Below are positions 34,566-43,205 of a DNA stretch of 64,000 nucleotides, piece by piece. The position numbers were made by a program, and so were the translations under genes. The stretch is taken from NCBI GenBank assembly GCA_029688905.1, contig JARULB010000004.1:62001-126000 (forward strand). Direction: 5' to 3'. Within the stretch, counting starts at the first letter, position 1, and the number at the start of each line of letters is the position of its first letter. This DNA is from Balneolales bacterium ANBcel1 (GTDB taxonomy: Bacteria > Bacteroidota > Rhodothermia > Balneolales > Natronogracilivirgulaceae). A model generated the notes under the pieces. That model was not told the origin of the DNA. It saw only the letters and a program-made list of their open reading frames with translations, and ran no database searches.

Positions 34566-34682
34566 CTGTTTAAAAATTTTGGATTTATAATGTCAGATAG
34601 GATTCCATGACCGGTTTTTATCATGCGACTTTGAGTCCTGGCACCAGCCCGGTCATGTTCGTTTGATCTGTTTATATCATTT
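34566..34682 (-). repeat. Leader element A (copy upstream of the GH2 gene)
   Basis: About 115 nt directly upstream of the GH2 start codon, nearly the same as element B upstream of susD (44712-44822); alignment by eye gives roughly 80-85% identity with few gaps. Both contain CATGACCGG (34606-34614) and CCGGTCATG (34649-34657), which can form a 9-bp stem, and the block ATTTATAATGTCAGATAG on the plus strand. The element also fills the gap after the 34716-37316 gene. Confidence 0.8.
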
Positions 34683-34715
34683 TTGTGAATATGTCATAGT
34701 TACGAATATAAAGAA

Positions 34716-37316
34716 TCAGCGTAACCATACCGATGTAACGGCAAATCCGGCTTTTTTCGGGGAGTCGCCGCCTTCATGGTCGGCACCGGTAACCAGCTGA
34801 ATCTCTTCAATCCCGGCGGGGTTTAAGTCGGGATCTGCGGCACTGTTGAACCAGAACGGCATGAAGGGCGGATAGGGCCTCGGCAGCAGCATGAAGGCAT
34901 CCCGGCGGAAATCATCCAGCGAGAGGTAGTGCTCTTCATAACGCCCGGAGAGGGTCAGCTCGGCGCTGAACGAGGATCCGTCCCGCTGCACCAGAATCAC
35001 CCTGACCACCGATGCGTCTCCCGCCATGGACTTTCCCCGCACCATCAGTTCGGAAGCTTCCTGGGCACGCGCTTTGCGCCCCTCCACATTGTCCCTGACA
35101 ATCGCCGCCCAGCCAAGTGCTTCGGTGGTTACCGGCGCCAGATCATCCGTCCGGACCCACACCGCTTTTCGGCCGGGACGGTCGGAGGCATCCACACCAC
35201 GATGGTAGACTTCGTGCTGCCAGGTCTGAAAGGCAAAATTGATGTTGCCGAGATCGCGGGCGGTCTCAAACAGGGAAACCGGCGTATCGGCAGACGCAAC
35301 ATGGACTTCCCACACATCGTCATGATAAAAGTTCCAGTCCCAGGGATGGCCGTCGAACTCGCCGGGGAAGGTCGTGAAGCCCCCCTCCTCTTCCACAACA
35401 ATCCAGTAGTTCATCAGGCCCGAGTTCACCATCCCGGCCGGCATGGTGAACTCGTATTCAAAGGCGGCAACCTCCTCCATCACCTCATCAAAATAGAGCT
35501 CTCCGAAAATGTTGCCGATCAGATGAACACGCGCGCCGGGGCCTGTTCCGGCCACAGTAGCGCGTATGGTGTGCGCCTCGCCCTCATCGATGACCGGCAG
35601 CGGGTTGTGCCGAACCCTCACGGCGTCGGATGTCGACTCGATTGCCACGTATTCGCCGACCCGGATGTTGCCGAACCGGCTCCCGGCCCCCCAGCTGTGC
35701 CCTTCACTGCCCTGGCGTGTCAGAATGTAGGCGCCCGGCAAAATCCGGAACGAGCCGTCTTCGGCCGCCATACTACGGTCGTTGCCCTCGTTCATCCCTT
35801 CAATCGCAAAGCGATCGCCAAGATTCGGGAGACGCACTTCCATCGACCGCTCGTGCCATTCGATCACCGACACGTGCTTGTCGAACGCCGGGGGTTCGAA
35901 GGGATCCCGAACCGCGATCACATCCGGCATCACTTCCAGGCGCCAAACCCCATCCTCCAGCTTGTCCAGAAAATAGGCGCCGGTGCCCTCGTAGTGAACG
36001 ACCGGCGAGTTGCCCACTCCGGCGATATGTTGCAGCGCCGAGGCGTCGCGTGGTTCGGTTTGTGTGTGATTGGAGTAGTAAAACGCGGTGTCGGTATTCA
36101 TCTCGGAGAGGTCCTCCGAGTGACTCACCCGAAAGTCGCCGAACTGCTTGTTGTGCGGGAAGGGCTCCGGTTCCTTGCCCAACGGCCAGGATCGGAACAC
36201 CTCGCCGGCGATACGCATGCTGACGGCCTTGCCCGGGGTGTAGATCATGTTCAGGTAGTGGGTCGGGTAGTCGCTGTTGGCAAACGCGATGCCGAGCGGA
36301 TCGTAGGCGAACTGTGTGGCCCACTGGAATCCGGCCGCCCGGAAGCTGCGTGCCATCACCGGGTAGGCGTAGGAGTACATCAGGTCGGAGGAATCGAACT
36401 CATAGATAAAGCGGAACTTGTCCTGCATCGCTTCGCGATTACCGAAGGGGATGGCGTACTCATCGATATACGGAAGGTAGTTTTTGCGGATGGCCTGACC
36501 GCCTACCAGTCCGCCGGGGTACCACTGAAATCCGACCCCGTCGATATCGGCATTCATAACCGCGTCCACCACCGGAGGGTTCTCGGCGATGTTGTAGAAC
36601 ACCGGCTTTTCCCAGCCGTTATCCCGCACAAAATCGGCCAGGTCGTTGATATAGGCGGTGATTTCATCCAGATCGCCACTATGCAGCGGCTCGTTGACCA
36701 GCTCGACGGCGATGATATTCGGGTCCTCCTGATAGGTCTTGCCGGTGTACGGATTCTTGTGCGTCAGAAACTGATCGAGGTAGTTTTTCAGGATATCCCG
36801 GTACTCCGGGCGGGGAGCGTCGGTTTTGGAGATGTAGTTGGCAAAGCCGGGTGTGGGGGTGGCTCCGTCGGGGTAGGCGTTGTCATAGAAAGTGAGCGGG
36901 GTGAGGATCACCTTGATGCCGCGCTCTTCCATCTGCCACAGTTTGTAGTCCAGCAGGTCGAGATGCTCGTTGTGCAGCAGGTTGCCAAGGCTGTCGCTGA
37001 TTTCGGTATCCCAGACATGGATACGGAAAGCGTCAAAGCCCATCCGCGCGAAATGGTAGATATCCTTGTCCATTTCCTCCTTGTGATCCATTCCGAGCAG
37101 ATCCATCGCACGCCAGCTGTGGGCAAACGGCGGGGAGTAATTGATACCGAAAAACGAGGCCTCCTCACCGGTTTCAGAGCTTATCAGAATGCCCTGCTCA
37201 TTGACATAATACGGGACAGCGGTATCCTGCGCCTGCGATTGCACCGGCGCCGACGCCCATGCCACCAGTGCGGCCAGGATCAGGAGAGTAAATCGGTCGA
37301 AAAAGATTTGCTGCAT
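34716..37316 (-). CDS. Secreted clan GH-A glycoside hydrolase, paralogue 2
   Basis: 866 residues. Signal peptide (LLILAALVAWASAPVQSQAQ). TIM barrel at about 35-430 with Glu209 in VELVNEP (acid/base) and Glu306 in FRFIYEFDSSD (nucleophile), then beta domains and a C-terminal jelly-roll-like module ending SVWLR. Shares long stretches with the 25015-27741 product (ISDSLGNLL, TPGKAVSM, IAGVGNSPVV, AIEGMNEGND), so the two come from a duplication and then diverged in the C-terminal half. It is not a lipoprotein and has no T9SS tail, so it is probably periplasmic. The family number cannot be fixed by eye; a beta-galactosidase or galactan-side-chain hydrolase is the natural guess from context. Confidence 0.75.
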   Translation of the reverse strand: MQQIFFDRFTLLILAALVAWASAPVQSQAQDTAVPYYVNEQGILISSETGEEASFFGINYSPPFAHSWRAMDLLGMDHKEEMDKDIYHFARMGFDAFRIHVWDTEISDSLGNLLHNEHLDLLDYKLWQMEERGIKVILTPLTFYDNAYPDGATPTPGFANYISKTDAPRPEYRDILKNYLDQFLTHKNPYTGKTYQEDPNIIAVELVNEPLHSGDLDEITAYINDLADFVRDNGWEKPVFYNIAENPPVVDAVMNADIDGVGFQWYPGGLVGGQAIRKNYLPYIDEYAIPFGNREAMQDKFRFIYEFDSSDLMYSYAYPVMARSFRAAGFQWATQFAYDPLGIAFANSDYPTHYLNMIYTPGKAVSMRIAGEVFRSWPLGKEPEPFPHNKQFGDFRVSHSEDLSEMNTDTAFYYSNHTQTEPRDASALQHIAGVGNSPVVHYEGTGAYFLDKLEDGVWRLEVMPDVIAVRDPFEPPAFDKHVSVIEWHERSMEVRLPNLGDRFAIEGMNEGNDRSMAAEDGSFRILPGAYILTRQGSEGHSWGAGSRFGNIRVGEYVAIESTSDAVRVRHNPLPVIDEGEAHTIRATVAGTGPGARVHLIGNIFGELYFDEVMEEVAAFEYEFTMPAGMVNSGLMNYWIVVEEEGGFTTFPGEFDGHPWDWNFYHDDVWEVHVASADTPVSLFETARDLGNINFAFQTWQHEVYHRGVDASDRPGRKAVWVRTDDLAPVTTEALGWAAIVRDNVEGRKARAQEASELMVRGKSMAGDASVVRVILVQRDGSSFSAELTLSGRYEEHYLSLDDFRRDAFMLLPRPYPPFMPFWFNSAADPDLNPAGIEEIQLVTGADHEGGDSPKKAGFAVTSVWLR

Positions 37317-37428
37317 TGTTTTGAATAGGTTGAGGTACTTGTTTACTGTTTTTTTGGGAGGATGGGGAGGATGTAGTCGGGAGCGAATGCTCTTTGAAGT
37401 ATGCGGTTCAGGGTTGATCCGGGGCGTG

Positions 37429-37449
37429 CTGCGGACAAGTACCCCGCAG
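37429..37449 (-). promoter_or_regulatory. Hairpin downstream of the GH53 gene
   Basis: CTGCGG (37429-37434) and CCGCAG (37444-37449) pair perfectly with a 9-nt loop, 26 bases after the GH53 stop codon. No T-run. Confidence 0.5.
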
Positions 37450-37475
37450 TGAATGGCCCGTTTTTCTGTGAGTTT

Positions 37476-39632
37476 CTATTTGAGCAGCGTCATGCTCCGG
37501 GTGTAAACGGCATCACCGGCTTGCAGCACGTACATGTAGACTCCCGATGAGAGGTGTGAGCCGTCAAATTCGACACGATACACGCCGGGGGCATGAGGAG
37601 CATCGGCCAGCGTTGCCACCGTTTGGCCCACCATGTTGTAGACGCGCAGTGTGACGTGGTTCGCTTCGCTGACTTCGTAGGTGATCAGGGTGGCCGGATT
37701 GAACGGATTCGGGTAGTTCTGCTGCAGGGCCATCCGGCCGGGGACATCGCCGGGCCCTTCCGAATCCGTGGGTATCTCAAACGCCTCGCAGGTGCCCCAA
37801 CGGAAGGCAAACGCGGCGGCGGGCTCATCGGGGATCACATAACCGCGGTCGGAACTCCACCAATCGGCACATTCGGCCGGCACTGACTCACGGGCGCCCC
37901 AGCTGTTGTCGTACATGAAATAGTAAGCGCCTTCGGCTCCCGGGGCCATGTAGGTGACATGAGCGTAGATCTGGTTGCCATGGTGGTTCATCGGCACGAT
38001 CTCCCAGTCACCGTTGCCGGTAAACGAGCCAGTCATGTAGACCGTACCGTCGTACTCCACACCGGCATCGGACATATCCACGCTGAAGGTCACCTCCACC
38101 TCATCGTGGTCGCCGGGCGGCTGACAACTCTCCCACTCAAATTCAAAGATCACATCCTCTCCGGGAACCACAAATCCGCGATCCGTATCCCAATGCTCGG
38201 CACATGCCTCCGGGACACTTTCGCGGGCATCCCAGTCGTTGCCGTTCACAAAATAAAACGCTCCGTCATCCCCTTCCGGCAGGTAGGTAAACCAGCTGAA
38301 GATACCGTTGCCCTCATCGGCCATGGGAATCAGTTCCCAGTCGCCGTCTTCTCCGGTGAACGAGCCGGTGATATACGCGCCTTCCTCGGCCACATCCACA
38401 CCGGACATATCCACCCGGAAGGTCACTTTGGGCCAGTGCGGATCCTCATAGAACCGCCGGTTGGTCCACTTGCCACCGCCGTTTTCCATGAAGTTGAGGT
38501 CATCGGGATGAAAGAACGCCACATGCGTGTGGGAAGAGCCGGTAATCCAGGGAGTGCGGCAGGGGGTATCCACCCATGCGGGTTCCCAGAAGATGACGCC
38601 GTTGCCTCCGGCCCTCATCACCGCCCTGGTGTAGTCGACCATGTATTCAAGCTGCTTCTCCGGGATGACGGGCAGGTATTCCGGATCAGGCGTGTTGATG
38701 ATGCCGCCGTAATCCTGCGACCAGAGATAGCCGGTCTCGACCGCCATCACCTCATACTCCGGGTAGGTGTCGACCATGGTTTCGACCAGCGATTCCAGTT
38801 GGCCGATGCTGCCCTCGTGCCAGGCGTAGTAGTAGGAGAAGCCGATGATGTCGAAATCGGTGACGCCGGCGGCGGTCATTTCGCCGTACCACCACTGGAG
38901 ACCGTTTAAATTGGACCAGTGCAGGGCAATTTTGGGGTTGATGGATCCGGTTTGGCCAAATTCGCGAACCGCACGGATGCCGGCGTTGAACAGGGTGGCA
39001 TTGCGCTCAAAATCACCGGATCGGGCCACGGACTCCGCCGGACCGAAATCCGATGGATTCTGGGTGTACGCTCCGGGCAGGTGCAGCAGGATACCGGCGT
39101 TGTTCTCGTTTCCAACCTTGACAAACTCCGGGGCCAGCCCTTCGTCTTCCAACCGGCTCAACACCGCCGCGGTGTAGTTGTATATGGAGTCGGCCAGAGC
39201 TTCCACATCATGTGCGGATTCCTTCCAGGCCCGGGGAATCAGCTGACGGCCGGGATCGGCCCATATGTCGGAATAGTGAAGATCAAGCATCAGCTCCATC
39301 CCGTAATCGCGGGCCCGCCGAAACGTTTTGATGACATCTTCGAGGTCGCTGTAGTACGGCCTGACGCCATCGGGCTGGCTGAGCGGCTCCTGCCACCAGG
39401 AAGGATCGACCCATAGCCTTGCCCTCACCAGGTTCGTCTCCTGCCCGGCGAAAATGCCAAAGGGATCCGCCGGCTCGCCCTGGTAGAGATACTCGGCTCT
39501 GCAATCCTCCATCTGATTGACATAGGAGAGGTCATTGCCAAAATAGAAAGACTGATCCTGGGCTCCTGAACGTATGGAAAGAAGCAGGAGGATGGCTGCG
39601 GCAAGAGAACTGAGTCTAAGGGTGAAAATCAT
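37476..39632 (-). CDS. GH53 endo-beta-1,4-galactanase with two repeat domains and T9SS tail
   Basis: 718 residues. Signal peptide, then the GH53 catalytic barrel at about 25-395: NDLSYVNQMED, LVRARLWVDPSWW, MLDLHYSDIWADPG, Glu176 in VKVGNENN (acid/base) and Glu299 in MAVETGY (nucleophile). It cuts the backbone of type I (arabino)galactan. Two similar ~100-residue domains follow (about 405-515 and 525-625), each with VTF.VDMS at the start and ES..P..CA..W..DRG.V.P near a final Cys; they are probably carbohydrate-binding. The last ~80 residues are a type A T9SS sorting domain (NYPNPFNPATLITYE), so the enzyme is exported to the cell surface or released. This is the enzyme that defines the locus substrate. 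Confidence 0.93.
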   Translation of the reverse strand: MIFTLRLSSLAAAILLLLSIRSGAQDQSFYFGNDLSYVNQMEDCRAEYLYQGEPADPFGIFAGQETNLVRARLWVDPSWWQEPLSQPDGVRPYYSDLEDVIKTFRRARDYGMELMLDLHYSDIWADPGRQLIPRAWKESAHDVEALADSIYNYTAAVLSRLEDEGLAPEFVKVGNENNAGILLHLPGAYTQNPSDFGPAESVARSGDFERNATLFNAGIRAVREFGQTGSINPKIALHWSNLNGLQWWYGEMTAAGVTDFDIIGFSYYYAWHEGSIGQLESLVETMVDTYPEYEVMAVETGYLWSQDYGGIINTPDPEYLPVIPEKQLEYMVDYTRAVMRAGGNGVIFWEPAWVDTPCRTPWITGSSHTHVAFFHPDDLNFMENGGGKWTNRRFYEDPHWPKVTFRVDMSGVDVAEEGAYITGSFTGEDGDWELIPMADEGNGIFSWFTYLPEGDDGAFYFVNGNDWDARESVPEACAEHWDTDRGFVVPGEDVIFEFEWESCQPPGDHDEVEVTFSVDMSDAGVEYDGTVYMTGSFTGNGDWEIVPMNHHGNQIYAHVTYMAPGAEGAYYFMYDNSWGARESVPAECADWWSSDRGYVIPDEPAAAFAFRWGTCEAFEIPTDSEGPGDVPGRMALQQNYPNPFNPATLITYEVSEANHVTLRVYNMVGQTVATLADAPHAPGVYRVEFDGSHLSSGVYMYVLQAGDAVYTRSMTLLK

Positions 39633-39678
39633 AGGAATATGTGCTGATTTTTAAAAACGGTTAACTATGGGAGTCTGA

Positions 39679-39726
39679 CCGTAAAATATCACGGCCGGCA
39701 TTGGCAGGCACGGACAATATTTTCGG
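39679..39726 (-). promoter_or_regulatory. Hairpin downstream of the beta-helix gene
   Basis: CCG-T-AAAATAT (39679-39689) and ATATTTTCGG (39717-39726) pair with one bulged base, beginning four bases after the stop codon of the beta-helix gene. Confidence 0.5.
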
Positions 39727-39730
39727 GCCG

Positions 39731-41875
39731 CTATTTGATCAATGTCATGGTTCTGGTTTTGGAAATGCCGTTTGTGGCCATTTCGTACAGGTAGAGGCCG
39801 CTGGAGAGCCGGCTGCCGTCGAAGGTGACGTGATGGGCACCCGCAGGCCGGTAGCCATCCGTGAGAACCGCAACTTTTTGTCCCAGTGCGGAATAGACGG
39901 TAATCCGGACATGTGCCGGTTCCTGCAGCCCAAATTGAATTTGGGTAACCGGATTGAACGGATTGGGATAGTTCTGATGCAGCTCGACCCGGTCCGGGAT
40001 TCCGTCGGGATTGCCGGCGGATGTTTCCTCGCCGATATACCGGCATGATCCCCATCTAAAGGCAAACGCGACATCTTCGTCAGGTATCACATAGCCACGA
40101 TCGGAATCCCACCAGTCGGCGCACTCGGCAGGCACCGTTTCGCGGTAATCCTCGTAATTGTCCCAGCTGTCGGTGGTCATGTAATAATACGCGCCCTCCT
40201 CTCCGGGAAACAGAGAAATTTCATAACGATAGATTTCATCGCGGAGGTGTTCCATTCGCGCGATTTCCCAGCCGTTCAGATGGCCGGTTATATAGACGCC
40301 ATCCTCATAATCCACTCCGGATCCCGCCATATCCACCTTGAAGACGGCCTGTACCGTCTCTTCCGGCTCCGGGGTGGTGATGATTGTTACAAAGTTGTCA
40401 CGGACTTCATTGCGGCCTTCCAGATGAGCCCCGTTGGTGAGCCAAACCAGCCCTTCTTCCAGCGAACTGTTGCCCTGAAACTGCGACTCGGCATGCTGTC
40501 GATACGCCTGCATGTACTGCTCGGAGACGGCCACTTCATTGCCCGATATCACATTGTCGACAATGGTTTCCTCGAAGTCTTCGTGGATGCGGATCAGGTC
40601 GGTGGTGCGGCCTATCCGGGGGTTTTCCTGGCGTACCACATTGTCGGCCAAAATGTTGCCGCTGGTTGGCACATGTTGCTCATGACTGCTGTTGATGAAC
40701 AGGCCGGCGATCCAGGAGTCAACGACGGTATTGCCTCTGACCTCGTTGTCCTGCGAGCCGCTCAGCAGCCAGATGCCCCTGGGAAAGTTCCTGACATAAT
40801 TATCCTCGATCAGGTTGCCGCGGCTGTCGTTGGGAAGCCTGATGCCGCCGTACGAATCACCGGGAGGATTCTCATTGATCACCTCGTTGCCCCGGAACAC
40901 GTTGTTTTCCGCTCTGGAGAGATTGATGCCCGGACCTGTGGGCGAACCGGCTGTCCGGATGAAGGTGTTGTTGATGATTTCGTTGTCGCGGAACCGCAAG
41001 TCAGGCCGGTTTTCCCAGCCGGTGGAAAGGCCGCGGCCATCCATGTTGTCGAAGATGGAATTGGAAATGCGGGAGTTTTTTGCAAGGCGAATGATGTTCC
41101 CGCCGGAATTGGTCATATGAACGTGATCAATCACCAGGTTTCTGAAGTGTTCTTCAATCCATATCGCCCCGATCCATTCGCCGACGTCATACATGTTCAC
41201 ATCAATTTTCAGATGCGACAACTCCATGTCCAGGGTCCGGTTTTCGGAATAGTGGTGGGTGTGGGCGAACAGCGAGTTCCTGGTATAGTTCCTGTGGGTA
41301 GTATTTTTGATGACTGATGTTTCCATGCCCTCGCCCTTGATGCTGACTCCCTCCCAAAAGCCCAGTTGGCGGGCGATATGAAAGGTTCCTTCCGGAATAA
41401 AAACCGTGCCCGGCTGCTCGCGGCTGAAGAAGTAGTCGATTGCGGCCAGGATATACCCGGCCTGATCCTCTTCAACATCACTGCGGGCACCATACCATCG
41501 GATATCAACGGACTCTCCGTCCCATTCGCGCATCCATCGGCCCGTTTCGGTAACATCGGAGGCGACAATCATCCCGCCATCGCTCTCCTGCACCTCACCG
41601 GACGCAAAGGCAAACACTCCTCCGCCGCCGTCGCCGGGTTCCCAATAGCCTTCCACTTCCACAATCAGCTGATCTTCGGGGTTTTCGAATGCCTTGAGTC
41701 CGGATACCGTTTCCACCGTGGGAAGCGGCTCACCACCATCATCCGCCGAAATCATCATCCGCGAACCGGAGCTGCCGGAAAAGGAGCTCTCACCGACAGC
41801 CGGGGATGATCCGGAGAAAAGAAACAGAAAAGCCGTAACGGCGCCAAGTACTGGTTGCAGGGACATAGGGATCAT
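39731..41875 (-). CDS. Secreted right-handed beta-helix protein with T9SS tail
   Basis: 714 residues from ATG 41875 (signal SLQPVLGAVTAFLFLFSG); 41866 and a farther 42007 are alternatives. After a Ser-rich linker comes a pectate-lyase-3/beta-helix region at about 110-480: 'DIRWYGARSDVEEDQAGYIL', 'TVFIPEGTFHIARQLGF', 'VSIKGEGMETSVI', then many N-rich coils (NNTFIRTAG, NNVFRGNEV, NLIEDNYVR, NEVRGNTVV). One copy of the ~100-residue domain shared with the GH53 enzyme follows (about 520-620), then a T9SS sorting domain (NYPNPFNPVTQI). Such helices are usually polysaccharide lyases, hydrolases or epimerases. No catalytic residues could be identified, so binding without catalysis remains possible. 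Confidence 0.8.
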   Translation of the reverse strand: MIPMSLQPVLGAVTAFLFLFSGSSPAVGESSFSGSSGSRMMISADDGGEPLPTVETVSGLKAFENPEDQLIVEVEGYWEPGDGGGGVFAFASGEVQESDGGMIVASDVTETGRWMREWDGESVDIRWYGARSDVEEDQAGYILAAIDYFFSREQPGTVFIPEGTFHIARQLGFWEGVSIKGEGMETSVIKNTTHRNYTRNSLFAHTHHYSENRTLDMELSHLKIDVNMYDVGEWIGAIWIEEHFRNLVIDHVHMTNSGGNIIRLAKNSRISNSIFDNMDGRGLSTGWENRPDLRFRDNEIINNTFIRTAGSPTGPGINLSRAENNVFRGNEVINENPPGDSYGGIRLPNDSRGNLIEDNYVRNFPRGIWLLSGSQDNEVRGNTVVDSWIAGLFINSSHEQHVPTSGNILADNVVRQENPRIGRTTDLIRIHEDFEETIVDNVISGNEVAVSEQYMQAYRQHAESQFQGNSSLEEGLVWLTNGAHLEGRNEVRDNFVTIITTPEPEETVQAVFKVDMAGSGVDYEDGVYITGHLNGWEIARMEHLRDEIYRYEISLFPGEEGAYYYMTTDSWDNYEDYRETVPAECADWWDSDRGYVIPDEDVAFAFRWGSCRYIGEETSAGNPDGIPDRVELHQNYPNPFNPVTQIQFGLQEPAHVRITVYSALGQKVAVLTDGYRPAGAHHVTFDGSRLSSGLYLYEMATNGISKTRTMTLIK

Positions 41876-41944
41876 CGGATTCGTAAAAACGGGTGGAATA
41901 TAGGTTTGGAAAAACCGGTGAACTGGAAAAAAGTGAACAGAAAA

Positions 41945-41976
41945 GGGCAAACGGAGCCACCAATCACCATTTGCCC
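41945..41976 (-). terminator. Possible terminator after the candidate glycan-binding gene
   Basis: On the minus strand GGGCAAA (41976-41970) and TTTGCCC (41951-41945) pair perfectly around an 18-nt loop and are followed by TTTTC. It starts 20 bases after the stop codon. It may reduce transcription into the beta-helix gene. Confidence 0.55.
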
Positions 41977-41996
41977 TCCTCTGCGACCATAGGATT

Positions 41997-43040
41997 CTAT
42001 TTGACAAGCATCATGGTTTTTGTCACTGCACCGGCGGTGGTCTCAAGGCGGTACAGGTAGATGCCAGAGTTCAGTTCCGCTGCGTCAAACTGTACGGAAT
42101 GTCGTCCGGCGGAGCGGACACCTTCATCCAGCAGCTGCACTTTGCGCCCAAGCACATCATACACGGAAAGAGAGATGTGGGAAGCGTCGTCCAGCCGGTA
42201 GGAGATGGTAGTTGCGGGGTTGAACGGGTTGGGGTAGTTCTGCTCCAGTTCAAAGGATCGCGCCAGCGGTTCCTGATCCACGGAGGTCGGCTCGCCGCCG
42301 GCAATGCGGAGGGAGTTTACGAAGAGGCTTCCCTGTCCGGGATTGCCCTCTCCCCAGTTCGGGCGGCCGTCATTGAAAAAGTTGACTCGGTCGGCGGTAA
42401 CGCCTTCGATCACGCCGCTGAAATCGACGTGCGACTGTTCCGTGATGGCTACAACGGCGTACTCGAGATCATCGCCGTTTTGGGTGATGGTGACCTCCAG
42501 TGCGACTCCGTTTCCGCGCCACTGATCTCCTTCATCCCAGTCCTCCGGGGAGGCGTGCTCCTCGGCCAGGTCGTTGTTCACAAAATAGCCTTCGCTGTCA
42601 AAATCCAGCAGCATCACCGGGTCGTCCCAGCTGCCGTTGTGGAGGGTGAAGCCGGTCAGGCCGGGGCTTGCCCAGTTCCATGCCATCTGAAAAGAGAACA
42701 CCTGTCCGTCCTGGAGCGGTTCGGCAAAAACACGCCCGAGGTCCACGCGCTGGTCGGCGGCATCCCCTTCGGATGATCGGAGGGCGAATGACATTCCATC
42801 GGTATCGATCACGGCGGAATTGGATCCGTTATCGGCTGCCGACTGAAGCAGTACGGCGGCATCTTCGCCATCGATTTCGCGATGCCACTCACCGAAGCCG
42901 CTACCCAGGTTTTCCAGGTCCTGGAACTGCTGTTCGGTGTAGTTTGAGGCGTGGTCTTCCGCCACGACGTTTTGTGCCTGCGCAGTACCGGAGGCAAACG
43001 CAAAAAGCAGCAAGTATGACAGTATATGTATGGTCTTCAT
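41997..43040 (-). CDS. T9SS-sorted secreted protein at the SusE position (candidate glycan-binding protein)
   Basis: 347 residues. Signal peptide (ILSYLLLFAFASGTAQAQ), then a ~230-residue beta-rich domain with many aromatic residues (FSFQMAWNWASPG, FTLHNGSWDDPVMLLDFD, RPNWGEG) that looks like a jelly-roll lectin, then a linker and a T9SS sorting domain (ELEQNYPNPFNPATTISY). No catalytic signature was found. It directly follows susD, where PULs usually encode a surface glycan-binding lipoprotein (SusE/SGBP); here the export signal is a T9SS tail instead of a lipobox. ATG 43040 begins the signal peptide; the frame is open 40 codons further. The binding role is inferred from position and aromatic content. 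Confidence 0.7.
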   Translation of the reverse strand: MKTIHILSYLLLFAFASGTAQAQNVVAEDHASNYTEQQFQDLENLGSGFGEWHREIDGEDAAVLLQSAADNGSNSAVIDTDGMSFALRSSEGDAADQRVDLGRVFAEPLQDGQVFSFQMAWNWASPGLTGFTLHNGSWDDPVMLLDFDSEGYFVNNDLAEEHASPEDWDEGDQWRGNGVALEVTITQNGDDLEYAVVAITEQSHVDFSGVIEGVTADRVNFFNDGRPNWGEGNPGQGSLFVNSLRIAGGEPTSVDQEPLARSFELEQNYPNPFNPATTISYRLDDASHISLSVYDVLGRKVQLLDEGVRSAGRHSVQFDAAELNSGIYLYRLETTAGAVTKTMMLVK

Positions 43041-43153
43041 AGGATATGGTCTCCTGTGGGGTTTGTTGGTTGTTTGGATGCTGATCGGATGAAAGCGTAG
43101 CAGACACGGGAGCGTGTCAAAGTGAAACAGTTCGGGCGGGTATGCCGGGCCGG

Positions 43154-43195
43154 GCGGCACGGGTTGGGGTGATGTTCCGTGCCTGCCCGTGCCGC
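43154..43195 (-). promoter_or_regulatory. Strong hairpin after susD
   Basis: GCGGCACGGG (43154-43163) and CCCGTGCCGC (43186-43195) are a perfect 10-bp GC-rich stem with a 22-nt loop, ten bases after the susD stop codon. No T-run. Probably protects the upstream message or lowers expression of downstream genes. Confidence 0.7.
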
Positions 43196-43205
43196 GAAAT
43201 CCGCA

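Noticed and set aside
34929-37328. 799-codon open frame on the plus strand, opposite the GH-A gene
   Set aside because: The minus strand encodes a protein with clear signal peptide and GH-A motifs. The plus-strand frame has no family features, and its length follows from codon bias of the real gene. Similar antisense frames lie opposite GH53 and the beta-helix gene.
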